Source: Methylocella sp.
Lineage (GTDB): Bacteria; Pseudomonadota; Alphaproteobacteria; Rhizobiales; Beijerinckiaceae
Direction of reading: 5' to 3'
Length of the DNA: 64,000 bases
NCBI GenBank assembly: GCA_037200525.1
Contig: JBBCGG010000001.1
Coordinates: forward strand, 1,344,501 to 1,408,500
Shown: piece by piece, positions 44,255-53,650 of the stretch
How the letters are laid out: each line of letters starts with the position of its first letter
Position numbering within the stretch: position 1 is the stretch's first letter
Notes under the pieces: generated by a model
Told to the model about the DNA's origin: nothing
The model's input: the letters and a program-made list of their open reading frames with translations, nothing else
Database searches by the model: none
Made by a program: the position numbers and the translations under genes

Positions 44255-45180
44255 TCGGCCGAGCGAAACAACGCGCCGAGCGTCGCCGGCCCCTCGACCT
44301 TGATGAGCCCTCGCGCAGAAAGATCCTCGAGATGGGCGAAGATCGATAGTCCTGCAGCGAACCGCAGGGCTGGGTCGATGCCCTCATAAACGCGGGCGAC
44401 GATCTTCGCGATTGTCGCGTCGCCATTTCTGACGCTGGACAAGATGGCCTGTTCGCGTTGGCGGCGGTGATGGGCGAGAGCGCGGACAAAACGTTGCGGC
44501 TCATTGACCGGGCCGCCATGTCCTGGCCAGTAAATCCGGTCATCCCGCGAACGCAGTTTCTCAAGCGAAGCCATATAGTCGCGCATCGAGCCATCCGGCG
44601 GCGCGACGACGGAGGTCGACCAGGCCATGACGTGATCGCCCGAGAACAGCGCATTCTCCTGCGGCAGAGCGAACGCCAGATGGTTTATCGCATGACCGGG
44701 AGTTTCGACGCAGGTAAGGGTGAAATTTGCGCCTTCGAACGCCTCGCCCTCGCGAAGAATTGCGTCGGGCGCATGGTCCAAATCATGCGCCGCATCGAGC
44801 CGAAATTCGCTCGCCCCGTCGTCCGGAAGCCGGTAAGGCGCGCAGCCGATAATCTTCGCTCCCGTCGCGAGCTTCAGCGCGCGCGCGCCGGGCGAATGAT
44901 CGCGGTGCGTATGGGTCACGAGGATCGCGGCGACGGTCTCGCCGCGCAAGGCCTCGATCAATGCGGCGATGTGGTCTGGCTTGTCTGGACCTGGATCGAT
45001 GACCGCGACCCGTCCCGAGCCAACGACATAGGTGCAGGTTCCGGTGAACGTCATCGGTCCGGCGTTGCCGGCTACCATGCGGCGGACAAGAGGCGAGAGC
45101 CGGACGAGTTCGCCGGGCGCGCCGTGGAAAGAGCGGTTGAAGGGAATATCCTCGGGTTGTGTTTGAACTTCTTTGTTCAT
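44197..45180 (-). CDS. MBL-fold metallo-hydrolase (LACTB2/glyoxalase II-like)
   Basis: The 327-residue protein carries the metallo-beta-lactamase motifs VTHTHRDHSPGA, CVETPGHAINHLAF, ALFSGDHVMAWSTS and a later His in IYWPGHGGPV, which give a two-metal site. It resembles LACTB2-type hydrolases that act on RNA or thioesters. The substrate is unknown. A C-terminal winged-helix-like region follows (RFAAGLSIFAHLEDLSARGL). ATG at 45180 is chosen because the codon at 45183 is TTG. It overlaps the convergent DUF1499 gene by 58 bases. Confidence 0.9.
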   Translation of the reverse strand: MNKEVQTQPEDIPFNRSFHGAPGELVRLSPLVRRMVAGNAGPMTFTGTCTYVVGSGRVAVIDPGPDKPDHIAALIEALRGETVAAILVTHTHRDHSPGARALKLATGAKIIGCAPYRLPDDGASEFRLDAAHDLDHAPDAILREGEAFEGANFTLTCVETPGHAINHLAFALPQENALFSGDHVMAWSTSVVAPPDGSMRDYMASLEKLRSRDDRIYWPGHGGPVNEPQRFVRALAHHRRQREQAILSSVRNGDATIAKIVARVYEGIDPALRFAAGLSIFAHLEDLSARGLIKVEGPATLGALFRSADQFLSTTASSAASNVAILR

Positions 45181-45426
45181 CAACGGATCTTAGGGTTTTT
45201 TTCGCTGCGGACCAAAGCCGGCTGGCTGGCCGTGCGCTCAGATCCCAGGATGTCCTCCATAATTGCGATCTTCCCAGTAGCCGCCTTCGCCAAGATCTAG
45301 TCTCGTATGCAGCAAAAACTCCTACAAGATTCAACAACGGGAAAAATGTGATTTTTTTTTAGACGGTTTCTGGGGAAGAATGTTCTTGCTGGGGCACTGG
45401 GTCTCGGCAATTGAGGAGTAAATCCC

Positions 45427-45612
45427 ATGCGGAAACTTACACTCATCGCGACGACGGCTTGTTTTCTTGGCGCTCAAGCCCTGATGGCGGCGCCGATTCC
45501 AAGCGCGAGCGGAACGGTCATGTCCAGCAATGACGGTCTCATCGTCACTGTCGCCCACCATAAGCATAAGAATATGAAAAAGGTTATGAAGAAACAAGGA
45601 GGAGGCATGTAG
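45427..45612 (+). CDS. Small exported protein with Lys/His-rich tail
   Basis: The 61-residue protein has a signal peptide (LTLIATTACFLGAQALMA-AP) and a 38-residue mature part ending in HHKHKNMKKVMKKQGGGM. A GAGGAG ribosome site lies 8 bases before the ATG. The tail is strongly basic and could bind acidic polymers or metals. It lies between the MBL hydrolase and the dnaE2 gene and is not obviously linked to either. Confidence 0.68.
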   Translation: MRKLTLIATTACFLGAQALMAAPIPSASGTVMSSNDGLIVTVAHHKHKNMKKVMKKQGGGM

Positions 45613-45798
45613 CGATCAGGCCGCGCCGCCCGACGGCCGGCGAAGGCTGGGAGCTATGGCTAATTTGTTTGCGAATGTTGGGTGCGTTGCATGAACGGCG
45701 CACCCAATCTTTGTCGCCTGGAAAGCAATTTAACCACTTTCGTGGACACAACGACGAAGGACGCAATCGCCAGAGCGTGGGGCTACCTCGCTGCGAGG

Positions 45799-48700
45799 CT
45801 AATGAAAATTGCGACCCTTCGGCAGAACGCGCATGACATCGCCGCTCGCCTCGGCCGGCGACGCTCTGTAGGACAAGAGGCTGTCGCCAAAGAGGCTTGG
45901 TTGCGGATCGCCATCGTTTGGTCGCTTGACCTCATCGGCGCGGGCGAGGATCGAGATCTCCCCTCCTTGGTTCGATAGCAGCGCTAGAAGAGGCGTCAAA
46001 TCTTCGGCGCGCTCCATCACCACATGGATCACGTCAGCCTCAATCTGCAAACGTCCAGTCACCGCAATGAAACGGGCGCCGATGACGATCGGGCGCAAAG
46101 CCTCAAAGGTTTTTGCCCAGATGATGACGTTGGCGGTTCCGGTTTCGTCTTCGATCGTCAGGAAGATAACTCCTCTGGCGGAGCCTGGGCGCTGACGCAC
46201 GAGAACGAGGCCGGCGACGCTCACGCGGGCGCCGGAGCGTTGCGTCCTGAGTTCTTCGGCGCGCAGGATCTTCTTTTGCGTCAGTATTTTGCGCAGAAAA
46301 GCAACCGGATGCGCTTTCAAGGAAAGCGACAAATGACGATAATCCTCCACCACATGCTCGCTTAGCGGCATGGCGGGAAGCCTCGCGTCGGCTTCGATCG
46401 CGCGCCAGCTGAGATCTTTCAATAACGGCAGATCGTCTTTGTCGCCGGCGCGGTTGAGGCCGCGCACCGCCCACAGCGCCTCGCGCCGATCGAGCCCCAA
46501 GGACCGAAACGCATCGGCGCTCGCCAGAATTTCGAGCGCGCCCGGCGAGAGCTTGGTGCGAAGCCACAGATCGCGAATTGAATCATAGCCCCCTCCGCGC
46601 AGGGCGACGAGCCGCGTCATGTCAACCTTGTTCAGCTCGCTGATCTGACGAAATCCGAGCTGGATTTTATGCGTCGAGAGGATTTCGCCTTGCATCGACG
46701 CATGGCGCGAATGCAGCGGCAAAGAGTCCGATCCGGCTGCGAGCGTCGAGTCCCAATTGGAGAAATTGACATCGACTTCTTTGATCTCGACGCCATGTTC
46801 GCGGGCGTCGCGCACGATTTGCGCCGGCGCGTAAAATCCCATCGGCTGGGCGTTGAGCAGCGCGCAGGCGAAGACGTCAGGATAGCGGCATTTCATCCAG
46901 GCGGAAGCATAAACGAGCAAGGCGAAGGAGGCGGCATGGCTCTCGGGAAAGCCATATGTGCCAAAGCCCTCGATCTGTTTGAAACACCGCTCGGCGAATT
47001 CGCGCGGATAGTTTTTCGCGACCATGCCCTCCACCATTTTTTCGCGAAATGTGCCGATCGTGCCGGTATGTTTGAATGTCGCCATGGAGCGGCGCAATCG
47101 ATCGGCCTCAGATGGCGTAAAGCCGGCGGCCACGATGGCGATCCTCATCGCCTGTTCCTGAAACAAAGGCACGCCGAGCGTTTTCTTGAGCACCTCCTTA
47201 AGTTCCGGTGATGGATAGATTTCTGGCTCGAGACCCTGCCGCCGGCGCAGATAGGGATGCACCATATCGCCCTGAATGGGGCCCGGCCGGACGATCGCGA
47301 CTTCGATGACGAGATCGTAGAAATCCTTAGGCTTGAGCCGCGGCAGCATCGACATTTGCGCGCGGCTCTCGATCTGGAACACGCCGATCGTATCCGCGCG
47401 CGAAATCATTGCATAGACCGCTGGTTCTTCGGAGGGCAGCGCATCTAATGTCAGAGCCTTACCGTAATGTTCCTTGATCAGGTCAAAACCTTTGCGGAGG
47501 CACGTCAACATGCCGAGCGCCAATACGTCAATTTTCAAAATGCCGAGCGCATCGAGATCATCCTTGTTCCATTCGATAGTGGTGCGATCCTCCATTGCGG
47601 CATTCATGATTGGGACGACCTCATCGAGCCGCGAACGAGTGATGACGAAGCCGCCGGTATGTTGCGAGAGATGGCGCGGGAAGTCGATGAGCTCTTCAGC
47701 AAGCCTCAGAACCTGTGCGAGGCGCGCATCCGTCGGATCAAGCCCTGCGCGGCGCGTTTCTTTGGCGGTGACGCTGGTCGATGAACGGCCCCAGATCGTA
47801 TCGGACAAAACGGCGATGACGTCCTCGGAAAGTCCGAACGCTTTGCCGACTTCGCGAATGGCGGAGCGGGCGCGATAGGTGATGACGGTCGCTGTCAAGC
47901 CCGCGCGCGCGCGGCCATAATGTTCATAGATATATTGCATGACTTGTTCGCGCTTCTCATGCTCGAAATCGACGTCGATGTCGGGCGGCTCGCCGCGATC
48001 AGCCGAGATGAAGCGTTCAAACAGCAGACTGTGAACGACCGGATTGACCTCGGTAATGCGCAGACAATAACAGAGCGTCGAATTGGCGGCGGAACCGCGC
48101 CCCTGACATAGAATTTTTTCGTCCCGTGCGAAGCGCATAATGTCGTGGACGGTTAAAAAATAGGGCGCGTAATTGAGTTCTTCGACAAGTTTCAATTCAT
48201 GCGTGATTGCGGTCTCGACGGTTGACGGAACGCCGTTCGGATAGCGAAATTTTGCTCCCTCGCGCGCGAAAAACTCCAGAGCCGCCTGAGGGGTTGGAAA
48301 ACCTTCGCGCAATTCTTCGGGATAATCGCCGCGCAGTTCATTGAGGCTGAAGCTGACGCCTTCGAGAAATCGCAGCGTCTCAGCGATCGCCTCCGGCGCA
48401 TCGCTGAAGAGGCGAGCCATTTCGCCGCCGCTTTTAAGATGGCGCTCCGCATTGGCTTGAAGATGCAAGCCAACCGCATCGAGCGTTACGCCTTCCCGGA
48501 TGGCGGTCAGCACATCCTGCAAAGCGCGCCGCTCTGGCGCATGCATGAGCACATCGTTGATGGCCAGAAGCGGAAGTCCGGTTTTACGTGCAAGGGCGAT
48601 GCGGCGCGCAAGATCGCGGCGCATTGCGGAGCCGTATGTCATCGATGCGGCGAGCCACACGCGGCCTTCCGCAGCCTTGCGAAGACGTTGGAGCAAAGGC

Positions 48701-49194
48701 GCCGGGTTGGCGTCAACGAGCGTTAGCTTGCGCTGCGCATCGTATAAATCGGCATGGATTTTCGCAGCCAGCTTGGCGTCGTCTTTGGCCTCCCATGTGC
48801 TGCCCGGCATGACGATCAGTTGTTGGCCTTGCGCCGCCTCAACGAGATCATCGATGCGAAGGAGACAGATTCCTTTTTGCGCGCGAGCGTTGCCGCGCGT
48901 CAGCAGCCTCGTCAGGCGTCCATAAGCGGCGCGATCGCGCGGAAAGCTCAAAATGTCGGGCGTCCCATCGCAAAAGACGAGCCTTACGCCGCTCACCACG
49001 CGAAAGTCTTCTTTCTTGTGGGCTTTGGCGAAGTTATAAGCGCGGACGATGCCGGCTAGCGAATTGCGATCGGCTATGCCGATGCCTGCGAGACCTGAAG
49101 CCATGGCTGCGGCGACGAGTTCTTCGGGATGCGAGGCGCCGCGCAGAAACGAAAAATTCGTCGTGACCGCAAGTTCGGCGTAGCCCGCGCTCAT
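45799..49194 (-). CDS. dnaE2: Error-prone DNA polymerase DnaE2 (ImuC)
   Basis: This 1131-residue C-family polymerase copies damaged DNA as part of the ImuA-ImuB-DnaE2 mutasome. Features are an N-terminal PHP domain (TTNFSFLRGASHPEELVAAA), palm-domain segments (GRGSAANSTLCYCLRITEVN, then PDIDVDFEHEKREQVMQYIY), finger and tail regions, and a C-terminal OB fold (RVSVAGLVLVRQRPGSARGV). Length is normal for DnaE2 (about 1050-1150). The start overlaps the imuB stop by 4 bases (ATGA). The whole operon has an SOS box upstream of imuA. Confidence 0.95.
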   Translation of the reverse strand: MSAGYAELAVTTNFSFLRGASHPEELVAAAMASGLAGIGIADRNSLAGIVRAYNFAKAHKKEDFRVVSGVRLVFCDGTPDILSFPRDRAAYGRLTRLLTRGNARAQKGICLLRIDDLVEAAQGQQLIVMPGSTWEAKDDAKLAAKIHADLYDAQRKLTLVDANPAPLLQRLRKAAEGRVWLAASMTYGSAMRRDLARRIALARKTGLPLLAINDVLMHAPERRALQDVLTAIREGVTLDAVGLHLQANAERHLKSGGEMARLFSDAPEAIAETLRFLEGVSFSLNELRGDYPEELREGFPTPQAALEFFAREGAKFRYPNGVPSTVETAITHELKLVEELNYAPYFLTVHDIMRFARDEKILCQGRGSAANSTLCYCLRITEVNPVVHSLLFERFISADRGEPPDIDVDFEHEKREQVMQYIYEHYGRARAGLTATVITYRARSAIREVGKAFGLSEDVIAVLSDTIWGRSSTSVTAKETRRAGLDPTDARLAQVLRLAEELIDFPRHLSQHTGGFVITRSRLDEVVPIMNAAMEDRTTIEWNKDDLDALGILKIDVLALGMLTCLRKGFDLIKEHYGKALTLDALPSEEPAVYAMISRADTIGVFQIESRAQMSMLPRLKPKDFYDLVIEVAIVRPGPIQGDMVHPYLRRRQGLEPEIYPSPELKEVLKKTLGVPLFQEQAMRIAIVAAGFTPSEADRLRRSMATFKHTGTIGTFREKMVEGMVAKNYPREFAERCFKQIEGFGTYGFPESHAASFALLVYASAWMKCRYPDVFACALLNAQPMGFYAPAQIVRDAREHGVEIKEVDVNFSNWDSTLAAGSDSLPLHSRHASMQGEILSTHKIQLGFRQISELNKVDMTRLVALRGGGYDSIRDLWLRTKLSPGALEILASADAFRSLGLDRREALWAVRGLNRAGDKDDLPLLKDLSWRAIEADARLPAMPLSEHVVEDYRHLSLSLKAHPVAFLRKILTQKKILRAEELRTQRSGARVSVAGLVLVRQRPGSARGVIFLTIEDETGTANVIIWAKTFEALRPIVIGARFIAVTGRLQIEADVIHVVMERAEDLTPLLALLSNQGGEISILARADEVKRPNDGDPQPSLFGDSLLSYRASPAEASGDVMRVLPKGRNFH

Positions 49195-50861
49195 GTGAAG
49201 AATCCGTGCATAAACCAGCGCGGCTGAATTGTTTCGCTTGTGAAGAGACCTTCGCGAAACAGCCAGAATCTTTGGCCGTCAGTATCTTCGGCGCGGAAAT
49301 AATCGCGCGTGAGCGCCGCCTCATTGCGCCACCATTCGGGCGCGATCCGCTCCGGTCCTTCGAGCGCCGCCACCTCATGTAGGACGCGGCGCCAGCGAAA
49401 CCGCAGCGGCGGTCCATCGGGCACGCCGGCGATGGCTTCGATTGGTTCTGGCCTTTGCAGAAGCCGGATCGGACGCGAGGGAAGATGTTTCGCATCAATG
49501 CCGGCTTCGTCGTCAAGGGCTGCAGGCGCCATAGGGAATGCGTGAAACTCTCCCAGCGCCGGTTTTGTCTGGCGCTTCCCCCGAAAGTTCCGGGTCTGCG
49601 CTAAAGCTGTTTGACGCAGATGGGCGGGCGTTGCGATGACGGCGAACTCGGGCGCATGGGTGGCGTTGAAGGAGAGCCGCGTCACGCGCCGCAATCCCAA
49701 TCGCGCGCCAAGCCTGTCGATAAGATCGGCGAGATCGGCATCGTCATTTGCATCAGTCCAGCCGGTCTGCTCGGGGTCCTTGCGTTCGATCGCGAGGGCT
49801 GAAAGACGGATGACGTCGAAGCCATAGCCTGCGTCGAATGGGTCGTCGTCGTTAGCGGCGCTGATGGCTTCGATGCGTTCGCGAAATAATTTCGCGATGA
49901 GGCCAGCCTCGCGCAAGGGCCGGCTTGTTCCGACCTCGAAATGTTTGACGAGGCCATCGACGCGAAACAGGCTGACTTCGAGCCGCCGCGCGCCTTCGCC
50001 GTGGCGGGTAAGCAGCGCTGACAAATCATGCGCGAGCGAAAAGATTGAGGCCTCGATATCTTCGCGGCGCGAAATGCCGTCAAGGAAACGACGCTCCGCT
50101 AGAAAGGCCGGCGCCTCGAAACGCGGCGATATGGGATTCTTTGCGCGGGCCAGCAATCCATCGAGCCTTGCATAAAGATAAGTTCCGCAGCGGGCGGCGA
50201 TCGGCGCGCGCGGCCGCATCATGATGTCGCCGATCCGGCGCAACCCAGCCTCCGCGAGAGCTTGGATGGTCCTTGCATCGAGCCGCAAGGCGGCCAGCGG
50301 CAGATCGGCGAGGCGATGCGAGAGGTCTTTTTCATCAAGATCAGGCGGCAGAATGCGGCTATTTCCGTAGCGGGCCAAAGCCCACGCCGCTTCGGGCGTT
50401 GGAGCCAAAGCAGCTTGCGCGTCGAAACCCTGGGCTTTGAGGCGGGTTTCGATTTCGGCGAGAAGGCTCGCCTCGCCGCCGAACAAATGCGTCGCGCCGC
50501 TCACGTCGAGCATCACGCCATCTGGCGCATTGAGGGCCGCAAGAGGAGTAAAGCGGCGGCACCAATCGGCGATATGCTCCAGCATTTGCGATTCGGCGTC
50601 GGGGTCGGCATCGGCGCAGATCAGAGCGGGATGCATGGCGCGCGCGTCGGGCAGGCTCATGCCGGGTTTGAGGCCCAAGATTTTGCCGCGCGCATCGACG
50701 GCGGCGAGCCTTTGCTCGCTGTCAATCTTGGCGATCGTCGCCAGCGGCGCGTCAGGCGGTTTGGCCAAGCCTTGCGCGCGCATCTGCCGCATAACCCGAT
50801 CGGTAGCGAGCGTGGGGAGAAAGAGGGAGAGGAAACGCGTCACGGAAACAGGCCTCTTCAT
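49191..50861 (-). CDS. imuB: ImuB, catalytically degenerate Y-family polymerase
   Basis: The protein of about 556 residues has Y-family palm and little-finger regions (SLFLPTLATDRVMRQMRAQG, DARGKILGLKPGMSLPDARA, GVMLDVSGATHLFGGEASLL). ImuB proteins lack the catalytic acids of DinB and bind the beta clamp to bring DnaE2 to lesions. I set the start at ATG 50861. A GTG at 50843 has a better AGAGG ribosome site and is an alternative. It overlaps imuA by about 110 bp, overlaps dnaE2 by 4 bp and shares their transcript. Confidence 0.92.
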   Translation of the reverse strand: MKRPVSVTRFLSLFLPTLATDRVMRQMRAQGLAKPPDAPLATIAKIDSEQRLAAVDARGKILGLKPGMSLPDARAMHPALICADADPDAESQMLEHIADWCRRFTPLAALNAPDGVMLDVSGATHLFGGEASLLAEIETRLKAQGFDAQAALAPTPEAAWALARYGNSRILPPDLDEKDLSHRLADLPLAALRLDARTIQALAEAGLRRIGDIMMRPRAPIAARCGTYLYARLDGLLARAKNPISPRFEAPAFLAERRFLDGISRREDIEASIFSLAHDLSALLTRHGEGARRLEVSLFRVDGLVKHFEVGTSRPLREAGLIAKLFRERIEAISAANDDDPFDAGYGFDVIRLSALAIERKDPEQTGWTDANDDADLADLIDRLGARLGLRRVTRLSFNATHAPEFAVIATPAHLRQTALAQTRNFRGKRQTKPALGEFHAFPMAPAALDDEAGIDAKHLPSRPIRLLQRPEPIEAIAGVPDGPPLRFRWRRVLHEVAALEGPERIAPEWWRNEAALTRDYFRAEDTDGQRFWLFREGLFTSETIQPRWFMHGFFT

Positions 50862-51618
50862 GATCCCAGAGAATGGCGATGAGCTTGTCGCGATCGAAAC
50901 TGAAACGCTCCGGGCCGGCGCGCGCCTTGAGGATGCGGACGGACCAGCAGGCAAGGCCCGGCAAGGGCAGGCCTCGCGCGGCGGCGGAAGCGGCGGCGCA
51001 AGGCTTGGCGCGGGAAAAAATCTCAAATCGGGTTTGCGCGCTTGAGGAAAGCGCATTCGCGCCTCCCGCCATCCCGGCCGCAAGCATCAGGCCGACGCCG
51101 CCGCTGGTTTGCGCCGCCAGGGCGAGGCGGCGGGAGGCGGCGAGGCCATAGGTTTTCTCAAGGCTCCATATTTCGCCGATCACGACGGCCGCCGCGCGGC
51201 ATTTCAAGGCCTCCTCCATGGTCCATAGGCTGTCTTTCGCATTCAGCGTATGGATGAGAATGAGGCGCCCCGGATCAATGCCGTGCAGGGCGAGTCCTGG
51301 CCCATAAGGCGCGCCGGTCTCCAATTCTGCGAAATCCTCGACGATCCAGATGATGGTGGAGCGGCTCGCGGGCGCGTTGGAGGCGAAACGGGCCGAGAGA
51401 GCCAGAGCGAAGCCGCAGGCGGCCGCGCTATCGCCGGGACGGCCCGGCGCGATCTCGTGCAAGGCGCCGCGATTAAGGCCGCCATGCAGCATCCTGTCGA
51501 GGCTGAGGTTTTCGCCTAAGCTCATTCGCGCATCGGAAGGCTGCGTCTCCGCAGTCTCGATCCAGGCGATTTTTTGGCGCAAAAAATCCAGCCGCTCCGC
51601 TCTGCCGCCCAGCGACAT
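50752..51618 (-). CDS. imuA: ImuA, RecA-like mutasome protein
   Basis: The 288-residue protein has the ImuA pattern of a divergent RecA-like fold: LDRMLHGGLNRGALHEIAPG, TIIWIVEDFAELETGAP and a loosely RecA-like core. ImuA is needed with ImuB and DnaE2 for damage-induced mutagenesis. It is the first gene of the leftward operon, and the ATG at 51618 is 32 bp downstream of the LexA site. The C-terminal 36 residues overlap imuB in another frame. Confidence 0.93.
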   Translation of the reverse strand: MSLGGRAERLDFLRQKIAWIETAETQPSDARMSLGENLSLDRMLHGGLNRGALHEIAPGRPGDSAAACGFALALSARFASNAPASRSTIIWIVEDFAELETGAPYGPGLALHGIDPGRLILIHTLNAKDSLWTMEEALKCRAAAVVIGEIWSLEKTYGLAASRRLALAAQTSGGVGLMLAAGMAGGANALSSSAQTRFEIFSRAKPCAAASAAARGLPLPGLACWSVRILKARAGPERFSFDRDKLIAILWDHEEACFRDAFPLPLSPHARYRSGYAADARARLGQTA

Positions 51619-51649
51619 CGGCCTTTCTCCGTGTTTACATTATGCGTTA

Positions 51650-51675
51650 GTTCGCTGTTTGTTCTAGTCTTGTTC
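51650..51675 (-). promoter_or_regulatory. LexA (SOS) box with three GTTC repeats
   Basis: GTTC occurs at 51650-51653, 51661-51664 and 51672-51675, each separated by 7 bases. This gives two overlapping copies of the alphaproteobacterial LexA consensus GTTC-N7-GTTC. It lies 32 bp upstream of imuA, where repressor should block transcription of imuA-imuB-dnaE2. Confidence 0.88.
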
Positions 51676-51899
51676 GAGCATGAGAGTCAAGACTGCTCAT
51701 CAAGCGATCAGTCCCTATTCAGCCGAGGGCTTAAATCTCTCAAGCAACCAGGCGGCTATCAGCACGAACGCATTTTGCGGGTGATTTCCCTCTTTAAAGA
51801 AGGCCCAGCATAAGATTTGAGGTAAACAGCAAGGTAATCAGGTTTGGAGGGGCGGGGCGTATATTAGAGGCTGATCACAGTATTTTGAGGCCTGCAAAA

Positions 51900-51972
51900 A
51901 TTGGTAGCGGTGCGACAAAGCATGCTGCGGCGGGCGATGATGGCGGATTGGGCGCGGTATTTGGGCGGGTGA
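51900..51972 (+). pseudogene. Phage-type integrase C-terminal relic
   Basis: The frame reads MLRRAMMADWARYLGG and then stops. It closely matches the extreme C-terminus seen in phage-type tyrosine recombinases. The catalytic part is absent. A second copy lies at 52382-52459. Confidence 0.5.
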
Positions 51973-52301
51973 TTGAGGTCCATTATCAACGCTGCGGTCG
52001 CCTCACAGGAACATCGCTGATACCAAGAGCCGCCGGTTGTAGACTTGGACGCGACCTTTTGTCCTGCCGACTGACATTCATTTGACGGACGTGCGGGATC
52101 TCATCGATTCGCTTTAGCGCGACACAAGGGGAGATCCTTTGCCTCAATGCCCGACCATCAGTTGCCGCGCTCCCGACTCGGCGCAAGAGAAAATAACCGC
52201 AACGACTCTCGCCGGTGTGGGCATTGTCGCAAGTTGGACGCATCACGCCCGACGATGCAGCAACTGCCACTGCGTTTATTCGCTCGATGGCCCGAACAAG
52301 A

Positions 52302-52381
52302 CAGTTCGAGGCTATCTCGATAGCTTCATCATCGGCGGCGGCTGGCTACCGATCCATGCTCGCCTGACCTAAAAGTTGAAA
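52302..52381. repeat. Copy 1 of an 80-bp segment repeated at 55201
   Basis: The segment and the copy at 55201-55280 agree at most positions over about 80 bp, starting at CAGTTCGAGGCTATCTCGA. On the plus strand both read RGYLDSFIIGGGW then a stop. On the minus strand both read DDEA(I/V)EIASN, and this copy is interrupted by a stop codon. It is probably debris of a duplicated gene end. Confidence 0.65.
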
Positions 52382-52459
52382 AGGCCTGTTCGACGTGGCG
52401 ATGCGCCGGAAAAGCGGCGGGCGATGATGGCGGATTGGGCGGCGTATTTAACCGCCTAG
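52382..52459 (+). pseudogene. Second integrase C-terminal relic
   Basis: The frame reads RPVRRGDAPEKRRAMMADWA, then AYLTA and a stop, a typical C-terminus of tyrosine integrases (EKRR-x-MM-x-x-WA). Only the tail survives. The end overlaps the 3' end of the GNAT-like gene on the other strand. Confidence 0.6.
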
Positions 52460-52918
52460 CGTTGGATGATCAGGATCGTGGCGTCGCCACACAAAATGGC
52501 CGGGGAAGGAAACGCCTTCCGATTCGAAGCCGAGTTTTTGCAACAACCTCTCCGAATGGTCGTTCCTAGCCTCGGCCTTCAAGAAACCTATTTGAGAAAG
52601 AGTTTTGGCCTTTTTGACTAATGCTGGACCGATGATCCTTTCCCCGCGCCAACGTCGCGCCGAGACGATATATTGCATCCATAAATGCGGCGGACGATCG
52701 TCGAGAATCAAAATTCCGGCCAAGCCATAACGATCGCGAACAACCCATATTAAATCGAACTGAAATTTGTCCTCGCGCAAAAATCTCAAGCGCTCTGAAC
52801 TGTTGCTGCGTGCGGTATAGTGCGGCTTCATGCGTATGTCTTTTTTGCCCGACATCCAAAGGGCGTCGACACGCGCAAGGTCGCGCTCTTCAGCGAGGCC
52901 AGGCTTGCTGATGCTCAT
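52448..52918 (-). CDS. GNAT-like acetyltransferase fold protein
   Basis: The 156-residue protein has a GNAT-like core: FDLIWVVRDRYGLAGILILD, the acetyl-CoA loop region RWRGERIIGPALVKKAKT, and LKAEARNDHSERLLQKLGFE near the C-terminus. The substrate is unknown. It starts in an ATGA overlap with the stop of the 216-residue gene, so the two are one operon and probably one functional unit. The loop is less regular than canonical Q-x-x-G-x-G/A, so acetyl-CoA binding is not certain. Confidence 0.65.
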   Translation of the reverse strand: MSISKPGLAEERDLARVDALWMSGKKDIRMKPHYTARSNSSERLRFLREDKFQFDLIWVVRDRYGLAGILILDDRPPHLWMQYIVSARRWRGERIIGPALVKKAKTLSQIGFLKAEARNDHSERLLQKLGFESEGVSFPGHFVWRRHDPDHPTLGG

Positions 52919-53565
52919 ATTGAATTTTCAGGATCAGAAGATTTGGCATTGCCTTTTTTACGCCTCGACGCTCTGTCCGTTTGACCCTGGCCGAGGGTCG
53001 GTAAAAGAGGTCGTTCAGGCCATGATCCTTTATCCCTACCAAGATGAAACCAAATAACACCCGCGAATTTCGCAAGCGTGTCGGCGCACATCCGATACCA
53101 CCGGAGTTCAAGCAAAAGTTCTTTCTCGTGAAGCTTTATTGCGCGCGGGTTGCCCGCATAAATGTCGGGCAATACGACCATTTCTCCCGTTCGCATGTAT
53201 TTGCCGACTAACATGGGCGCATGGATCGCATCGTTTCGCCGAAACCCGAGATCATCGACATTTTTTATTAGCCATTTGAGATCGGCTATCGCTTTAGGAT
53301 GCACCTTTGAATCGATCGCTCCAGGCGCTTGATAAGCCGCTTTTAGGATGTCACGCTGAGTTTTGTCGCTCATGAGTGAATGCCAAATCGCCCGCGAGAT
53401 GTTCACATTATTCCGGCTGATAATTCGTGAGAAAATTTCGCCCAGCATGTTGTGCAATCCGTTCCATGCTCGCGTGAGACGTCCAATTTCTAATGCGTAG
53501 GGCGCGAACGCATTATCTATTTGTCGAGCCGTTGGGCGACGCGGCTTTTTGGTAATGCCTGGCAT
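52915..53565 (-). CDS. Hypothetical protein co-transcribed with GNAT-like gene
   Basis: The 216-residue protein is not recognised. It has a basic N-terminus, a mainly helical body (WNGLHNMLGEIFSRIISRNN), the segment FRRNDAIHAPM, and a very basic C-terminal tail. No catalytic signature or membrane helix is visible. The FRRNDAIHAP segment resembles the R-x4-6-H motif of HEPN nucleases, but I give this low weight. Its stop overlaps the next start (ATGA). It lies downstream of a terminator that separates it from the toxin-antitoxin operon. Confidence 0.6.
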   Translation of the reverse strand: MPGITKKPRRPTARQIDNAFAPYALEIGRLTRAWNGLHNMLGEIFSRIISRNNVNISRAIWHSLMSDKTQRDILKAAYQAPGAIDSKVHPKAIADLKWLIKNVDDLGFRRNDAIHAPMLVGKYMRTGEMVVLPDIYAGNPRAIKLHEKELLLELRWYRMCADTLAKFAGVIWFHLGRDKGSWPERPLLPTLGQGQTDRASRRKKGNAKSSDPENSI

Positions 53566-53594
53566 TTAAGTTCTCCGAGGACGGCCTCGCGATC

Positions 53595-53622
53595 AAAAAA
53601 AAGCCGCCCTCGAAAGGGCGAC
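53595..53622 (-). terminator. Rho-independent terminator of the HigBA-like operon
   Basis: Read leftward, a 6-bp stem (CGCCCT / AGGGCG) with loop TTCG is followed by eight T residues. It lies just downstream of the antitoxin gene and before the 216-residue gene. Confidence 0.85.
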
Positions 53623-53650
53623 TCTTTATGACTCTTTGATGGCATTTTTA

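Larger units (their letters stand above)
51676..52447. other. Region without an intact gene; mobile-element debris
   Basis: No frame here looks functional. The stretch holds two integrase C-terminal relics and an 80-bp segment that recurs at 55201. A short frame at 51885-52085 has no ribosome site or homology that I see. This is the left edge of the accessory region. Confidence 0.55.

Noticed and set aside
52915..53565. HEPN nuclease assignment
   Set aside because: The RRNDAIH segment only loosely fits R-x4-6-H, and the rest of the protein gives no support.
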